Assembly: GCF_011602485.2 (NCBI RefSeq)
Contig: NZ_CP050022.2
Coordinates: forward strand, 992,001-1,056,000
Source: Bradyrhizobium sp. 1(2017)
GTDB lineage: Bacteria; Pseudomonadota; Alphaproteobacteria; Rhizobiales; Xanthobacteraceae
Direction of reading: 5' to 3'
Length of the DNA: 64,000 nucleotides
Made by a program: the position numbers and the translations under genes. A model generated the notes under the pieces. The model was given only the letters and a program-made list of their open reading frames with translations, was not told where the DNA came from and made no database searches. Shown piece after piece: positions 60,876 through 64,000 of the stretch; position 1 is the first letter of the stretch; each line of letters starts with the position of its first letter.

Positions 60876-61436
60876 ATGGTATTTCAGCCATCGTCCAAGA
60901 TCGGCCTCTTTATCGATGGCCCCAATCTTCATGCAGCGTCCAAAGCGCTCGGTTTCGACATCGACTTCATACGCCTTCTTCGGGAATTCCAGTATTTCGG
61001 ATCAACATTGCGCGCGTTCTACTACACGACCATTTCCGAGGAGGCGAACCGTTCGATCGGTCCACTAGTCGAGTGGCTCAACTACAACGGCTACACGGTA
61101 GTCACCAAGACAGCCAAAGAGTTCGTCGACGCAAATGGCCGGCGCAGGATAAAGGGCGATATGAATGTCGAGCTCACGGTGGATGCGATGGCGCTCGCAA
61201 AACAATTTGACGAGATGGTGTTGTTCTCTGGCGACGGCGGCTTCCGCTCGCTAGTGGAAGCTGTTCAGCGTCTGGGCATTCGTGTCTCCGTGGTGTCGAC
61301 GATCTCAACCCAACCAGCAATGATTGCCGATGAGCTCAGGCGTCAGGCTGACGAATTTATCGATCTTGCCGCGCTGCGGCACAAACTTGACCGCAATACG
61401 TCCGAACGTTCGGCTGCGGGCGGGCGGGAGGTTTGA
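60876..61436 (+). CDS. NYN domain (LabA/DUF88-like) protein
   Basis: A 186-residue protein of the NYN family, PIN-like predicted RNases. The acidic residues of the fold are visible: IGLFIDGPNLH at residues 9-19 (Asp14, Asn17), KGDMNVELTVDAMAL (Asp-x3-Glu-x3-Asp) and LFSGDGGFRSLVEAVQRLGIRVSVVS. The N-terminal GLFIDGPNLHAASKALGFDIDFIRLLREF is the alphaproteobacterial LabA-like form. It probably cleaves or binds RNA. An AGAGGAAGTAA site precedes the ATG. Divergent from the AraC gene. Confidence 0.9.
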   Translation: MVFQPSSKIGLFIDGPNLHAASKALGFDIDFIRLLREFQYFGSTLRAFYYTTISEEANRSIGPLVEWLNYNGYTVVTKTAKEFVDANGRRRIKGDMNVELTVDAMALAKQFDEMVLFSGDGGFRSLVEAVQRLGIRVSVVSTISTQPAMIADELRRQADEFIDLAALRHKLDRNTSERSAAGGREV

Positions 61437-61684
61437 TCAGGTTCCCGCATAAAATCAGCACGCCCTGAGGAGCAACATCCGAAGGAATCAACCTGAGCAA
61501 ATCGGGCCCGCAATGCCTCAAGGAGCGGACCTCATTGGGACGTGCCGCCACTTCGCTCATGGGCCAATTCCGGACGTAACGTAAACCGCCCGTTTCATGC
61601 CGACGCCCATCGGACTGACCGTCGTCGGCGGGTGATGAAGTTGGCGCAGAACATCAAACTGTCGATCTCTGCGAACACGTTGCC
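61437..61684. other. Intergenic remnant region
   Basis: About 250 bases between the convergent NYN and DUF899 genes. The segments near 61495-61580 (GCCTCAAGGAGCGGACCTC and TTCGCTCATGGGCCAATTC) look like pieces of intergenic repeats frequent in Bradyrhizobium, but no intact gene or symmetrical element was found. Confidence 0.35.
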
Positions 61685-62383
61685 TTAATAGGTTAGCTTG
61701 GGATACCAGTCGGTGCCTCGCCCGCCCGGCGTCAGGTCGAGGATTGACCATAGCGAAGCAACGTCGGGCGCGTCGCGTGGGTCTTGGTCCGGGTCCGCCA
61801 TTTCTTGCGTCATCTCGCTCGCCCAAAACAACCGCACCTTGTCGCCGTCACGTTTGAACACAACCAGCGCAGGATTTTCCGAGCCGTTGGCGTTGAGCAG
61901 GCCGAGGTCGTTGGCATAGTCGTCCCCGACCGTCTGCACGAAGTCGAGATGCCGCCAGGTCCGCTCGCTTGCAAAGGCCAACTGCCGCTCGACACTGCTG
62001 CGGCCGAGGATCTTGAGCGCGACCCTCTGTTTAATGTCTGCGGCATTGCCATTCACTGCCCCGAGCCAATTGGTGCACATCGGGCAGGGACGCTCACGTT
62101 GCGGGCCATACATCCAGAAATAAGTGACAAGCGCGTCATTTTTGCCGAACAAGTCGATCAGGCCCACATCGCTGCCATTCGCGTCTTTGAAACGATAATC
62201 CTTCATAATGAGCGGCCCGGGCGGCAACGCGCGGCGTTCGTCGGCAAGTCGCGTCATATGGCGCCTGAATTCGATCTCGTCCGCGAGCAAAGTCTCGCGC
62301 GCCTTGCGATAGGCGTCGCTTTCGCCAGGGAACGGCGTCTTCCCTTTTTTTGCGAGTGTAGCAGCTGGTGTCAGCGTGTTCAT
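61685..62383 (-). CDS. DUF899 thioredoxin-like protein
   Basis: The start at 62383 has AGGAG upstream and gives 232 residues (the open frame continues to 62416). It begins with a lysine-rich segment, then FPGESDAYRKARETLLADEIEFRRHMTRLADERRALPPG, the opening of the DUF899 family. The thioredoxin-like redox site is CPMC in QRERPCPMCTNWLG (about residues 104-117). DUF899 proteins have a thioredoxin fold and unknown substrates. The C-terminus RGTDWYPKLTY is the usual family ending. It lies beside the second copy of repeat family E. Confidence 0.88.
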   Translation of the reverse strand: MNTLTPAATLAKKGKTPFPGESDAYRKARETLLADEIEFRRHMTRLADERRALPPGPLIMKDYRFKDANGSDVGLIDLFGKNDALVTYFWMYGPQRERPCPMCTNWLGAVNGNAADIKQRVALKILGRSSVERQLAFASERTWRHLDFVQTVGDDYANDLGLLNANGSENPALVVFKRDGDKVRLFWASEMTQEMADPDQDPRDAPDVASLWSILDLTPGGRGTDWYPKLTY

Positions 62384-62787
62384 GGGTTTCTCCTGGATCA
62401 TCCATAATTCTGACAACGGCCGACAGAAAATTAGGTTGCGGCGGGACCGAGGGTGCCAGGGCCGAACTCCTACCGGTGTTCATGGTGATCTCGTTCAAGC
62501 GGCGGAATGTCTCCTAAGGGTGGTCGTAAACGGTCATCGTCGACCCGTCGGGCAAAACACCCTCTTTTGCGCAAAACCGGTCAACCCCCGCTCGCAAAAA
62601 GATTCCACTTTACCGAAATTCGGATTTGCGGCACCATCGTGCCATCCCGGCCCTCGGAGAGGGGCGATCGTACGTCGTAACGAAACGTGGGCGGGGGTGC
62701 GGTGGACGCGGCTGCGTCGGGCACGCGAAGGTGAGGCCAGGGCGAGATGAACCTCGTGAGGCTCTCACTGCGTGCGGACGGACGGCG

Positions 62788-62922
62788 CCAACATCCGGCG
62801 AAGCCTTTTGGCGGAGCCGGAAGCTGCGTACGGCGAAAACGCGTGGTCCTGACCGTCGTTGCTACGGTCAAGCCTTGCGGAGATGCTTTTGGGCTCGACC
62901 GGGTCTGGATGCATCGCCAATT
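62788..62922. repeat. Dispersed direct repeat, family E copy 2
   Basis: A 135-base segment nearly identical to 58327-58459 and in the same orientation. Differences include GCGAAGCC for GTGAAGCC, CTTTTGGCGG for CTCTTGGCGG, and a few substitutions in the last third. Both copies contain GGCGGAGCCGGAAGCTGCG and CGTTGCTACGGTCAAGCC, so the unit itself, not a gene, is conserved. Confidence 0.9.
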
Positions 62923-62988
62923 CGCGAGGTGACGGAGGCCAGAAGGAACTCGGCTCCGGGGAGAGCGCGCATAAGCCGTCAACCCATC

Positions 62989-63105
62989 GCGCAGGGAAGG
63001 CCGGGTGTTTTCCGGCCCACCTGTTGTCCGCCTGTGCATTTGCGTGCGCAAATTCTTCGCACAGCGGATCGTGGGTGCCAGCCGGCACCCGGCCTTCCCT
63101 GCGCC
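62989..63105. repeat. Long-armed inverted repeat near tRNA-Thr
   Basis: GCGCAGGGAAGGCCGGGTG (62989-63007) and CACCCGGCCTTCCCTGCGC (63087-63105) are perfect 19-bp inverted arms around 79 bases, about 90 bases from the 3-prime end of the tRNA-Thr gene. The inner part contains smaller complementary segments (GGTGCCAGCCGGCACC). It may be a MITE-like element or a strong terminator structure. Confidence 0.85.
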
Positions 63106-63197
63106 CTCTTCACTTCAAGAGGGCGAAAGAGAAGAGCAAAACTCGGGCGCCTTGAGCCGCGAGAACGCCGATCTGTGCGTGATTGAACGGAAGAAAA

Positions 63198-63272
63198 TGG
63201 TGCTGCCAGACAGGATTGAACTGTCGACCTCTCCATTACCAATGGAGTGCTCTACCACTGAGCTACGGCAGC
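63198..63272 (-). tRNA. tRNA-Thr (anticodon GGU)
   Basis: The minus strand folds into a complete cloverleaf: acceptor GCTGCCG/TGGCAGC, D arm with AGCTCAGTGGTAGAGC, anticodon stem CTCCA/TGGAG around the loop TTGGTAA (anticodon GGT), and T arm GACAGTTCAATCCTGTC. The CCA end is encoded (63198-63200). It reads threonine codons ACC and ACU. The accessory, lower-GC block lies on the side of its 3-prime end, the side at which tRNA-targeting elements integrate. Confidence 0.96.
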
Positions 63273-63585
63273 ATGTGCTGGTGAAGAATCGGGCGCCCGA
63301 GGGGCCTACCAAGCGGGCCGATATCTGCCACAAGCCCCCCTCCTGTGCAAGCTTGCAGGTCCCGTCAGAATGAGAAAAACGGGGCGATATCGGGGTCAAA
63401 ATGGCGATTTTGGCCGGAAAGCATCGACTCTCCGCTGTTCCAGGGGCCATATCCCCGGCCAAGTGGCCAGTTGCCCAAGGGCGGGATTCGATCCATTTCG
63501 CGTTTCGCACGAATGGATGGTGTAGGCCTCTTGAGCTGTCGCCATTCGGTGGCATCCTGCCGCCGACCATTGTGATGGACCTGTC
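63273..63585. other. Intergenic region, tRNA promoter side
   Basis: About 310 bases between the tRNA-Thr gene and the small basic-protein gene. It should contain the tRNA promoter on the minus strand and the promoter of the rightward genes. No repeat or reading frame of interest was recognised. Confidence 0.4.
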
Positions 63586-63774
63586 ATGGCTGACGAGACC
63601 GACAAGAGCGCGCGACCGGCGAGGGCGTCCCGCGACGACCGCTTGAAATCGGCGCTGCGCGAAAACCTGAAGCGGCGGAAGCTGCAGGCGCGTGAGCGCG
63701 CCGCAACGGCCGCCCCCTCGCAGAACGACGATGGTTCCCTAAATGAGGGGACCGCCGGCAAGTCTGGCGGTTGA
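63586..63774 (+). CDS. Small basic hypothetical protein
   Basis: A 62-codon gene, MADETDKSARPARASRDDRLKSALRENLKRRKLQARERAATAAPSQNDDGSLNEGTAGKSGG. The central DRLKSALRENLKRRKLQARER is a charged helix conserved, as far as I recall, in many short proteins of Rhizobiales; the ends are disordered. No function is known. It precedes the cNMP-domain flavoprotein gene by about 50 bases and could be co-transcribed. Confidence 0.6.
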   Translation: MADETDKSARPARASRDDRLKSALRENLKRRKLQARERAATAAPSQNDDGSLNEGTAGKSGG

Positions 63775-63821
63775 AGTCTGGCAGTTGAAGAACTGCGGCT
63801 GAATATTTGGAGTGCGTGACA

Positions 63822-64000
63822 GTGGCCATGGGGCAGGACGGACAGCAGCAAGCCGAACGCGACGCGCTGATGGCGCGCTTCACCCGTCCCGAGCAGACCT
63901 TCCCGACGCTGACGCCCGCCGAAATCGAGCGGGTCAGGCATTTCGGCGAGGTCCGCAATTACGCCGATGGCGCGTTCCTGTTCGAGACCGGCAAGCCCGG
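63822..64000 (+). CDS. Cyclic nucleotide-binding thioredoxin reductase-like flavoprotein, 5-prime part
   Basis: A rightward gene enters at a GTG (63822, GGAG nine bases upstream; ATG 63828 is an alternative) and leaves the window after about 59 codons. The visible sequence MGQDGQQQAERDALMARFTRPEQTFPTLTPAEIERVRHFGEVRNYADGAFLFETGKPG is the start of a cNMP-binding domain. From memory it matches the roughly 550-residue alphaproteobacterial proteins that fuse such a domain to a thioredoxin-reductase-like FAD/NAD module; that part lies outside the window. Confidence 0.65.
   Translation, partial: MAMGQDGQQQAERDALMARFTRPEQTFPTLTPAEIERVRHFGEVRNYADGAFLFETGKP

Larger units (their letters stand above)
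62384..63197. other. Long non-coding region composed of repeats
   Basis: About 810 bases without a credible gene between the DUF899 gene and tRNA-Thr. It holds the block shared with 58272-58293, the second copy of repeat family E (62788-62922) and a 19-bp inverted repeat (62989-63105). Open frames across it simply reflect high GC and the repeats. This looks like an accumulation site for mobile intergenic sequences. Confidence 0.7.

Noticed and set aside
62626..63186. 186-codon frame in the gap before tRNA-Thr
   Set aside because: It covers repeat family E and the 19-bp inverted repeat, has no ribosome site or family, and is interrupted by the same repeats that recur elsewhere without a frame.
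58563..63272. Integrative element with integrase and att sites
   Set aside because: No integrase, transposase or second copy of the tRNA-Thr end could be found by reading; only an accessory region is claimed.

Overview
The window is high-GC chromosomal DNA of an alphaproteobacterium, most likely Bradyrhizobium or a close relative in the Nitrobacteraceae. The pointers are very GC-rich codon use, a complete C-P lyase (phn) locus with Pho boxes, a FegB-like PepSY membrane protein, TctC-type orphan binding proteins, and several families of short palindromic intergenic repeats of the kind scattered through such genomes. This assignment is inference from gene content; no marker gene such as 16S rRNA is present.

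Layout. 1-9.4 kb: an Rrf2 regulator with a methyltransferase cut by the window edge, an ABM-domain protein, a YgiQ radical-SAM protein, a BKACE (DUF849) enzyme, an EamA exporter, and a FAD-linked dehydrogenase plus GntR regulator divergent from a DapA-family lyase. 9.6-18.3 kb: the last fragment of a TonB-dependent receptor next to an intact FegB-like gene, a triple-rhodanese protein, serA, a patatin/GntP pair and a secreted tannase/feruloyl-esterase-family protein. 18.3-28.9 kb: an EmrAB-type efflux pair divergent from its probable TetR regulator, MarR plus enoyl-CoA hydratase, a chemoreceptor, a protein very like L-2-keto-3-deoxyarabonate dehydratase, and a SBP56/methanethiol-oxidase-family protein overlapping a membrane-protein gene.

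28.9-43.2 kb is the best defined system: phosphonate uptake and C-P bond cleavage. A leftward operon (hexapeptide transferase, second PhnM paralogue, DUF1045 2H-phosphoesterase-like protein) is divergent from phnC-phnD-phnE-phnE. phnF is then divergent from phnGHIJKLMN plus a PPOX-class flavoprotein. Pho boxes precede three of these transcription units, and a perfect inverted repeat between phnF and phnG is a probable PhnF operator. No PhnP is encoded; the DUF1045 protein is a candidate replacement.

43.3-53.2 kb: an SDR, small basic proteins, an alpha/beta hydrolase, MetY, and an IclR-controlled catabolic cluster (TctC-like binding protein, flavin reductase, FAH hydrolase, HpaH-like hydratase, RidA, LigI-like amidohydrolase). 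It resembles the lower half of a ring-cleavage pathway but has no ring-opening oxygenase. 53.3-57.6 kb: an LLM flavoprotein, then a Tat-exported intradiol-dioxygenase-fold protein without the usual iron-ligand tyrosines, paired with a small membrane protein bearing two His-x13-His heme-type motifs; then a methyltransferase, a lone cyclic-nucleotide-binding protein and a PilZ protein.

57.6-63.2 kb is visibly less GC-rich accessory DNA (PF04392 binding protein, AraC regulator, NYN protein, DUF899 protein). It lies between two direct copies of a ~134-bp repeat and ends beside tRNA-Thr(GGU). The right edge holds a small basic protein and the start of a cNMP-domain flavoprotein. No CRISPR array, rRNA, intact insertion sequence or prophage was seen.
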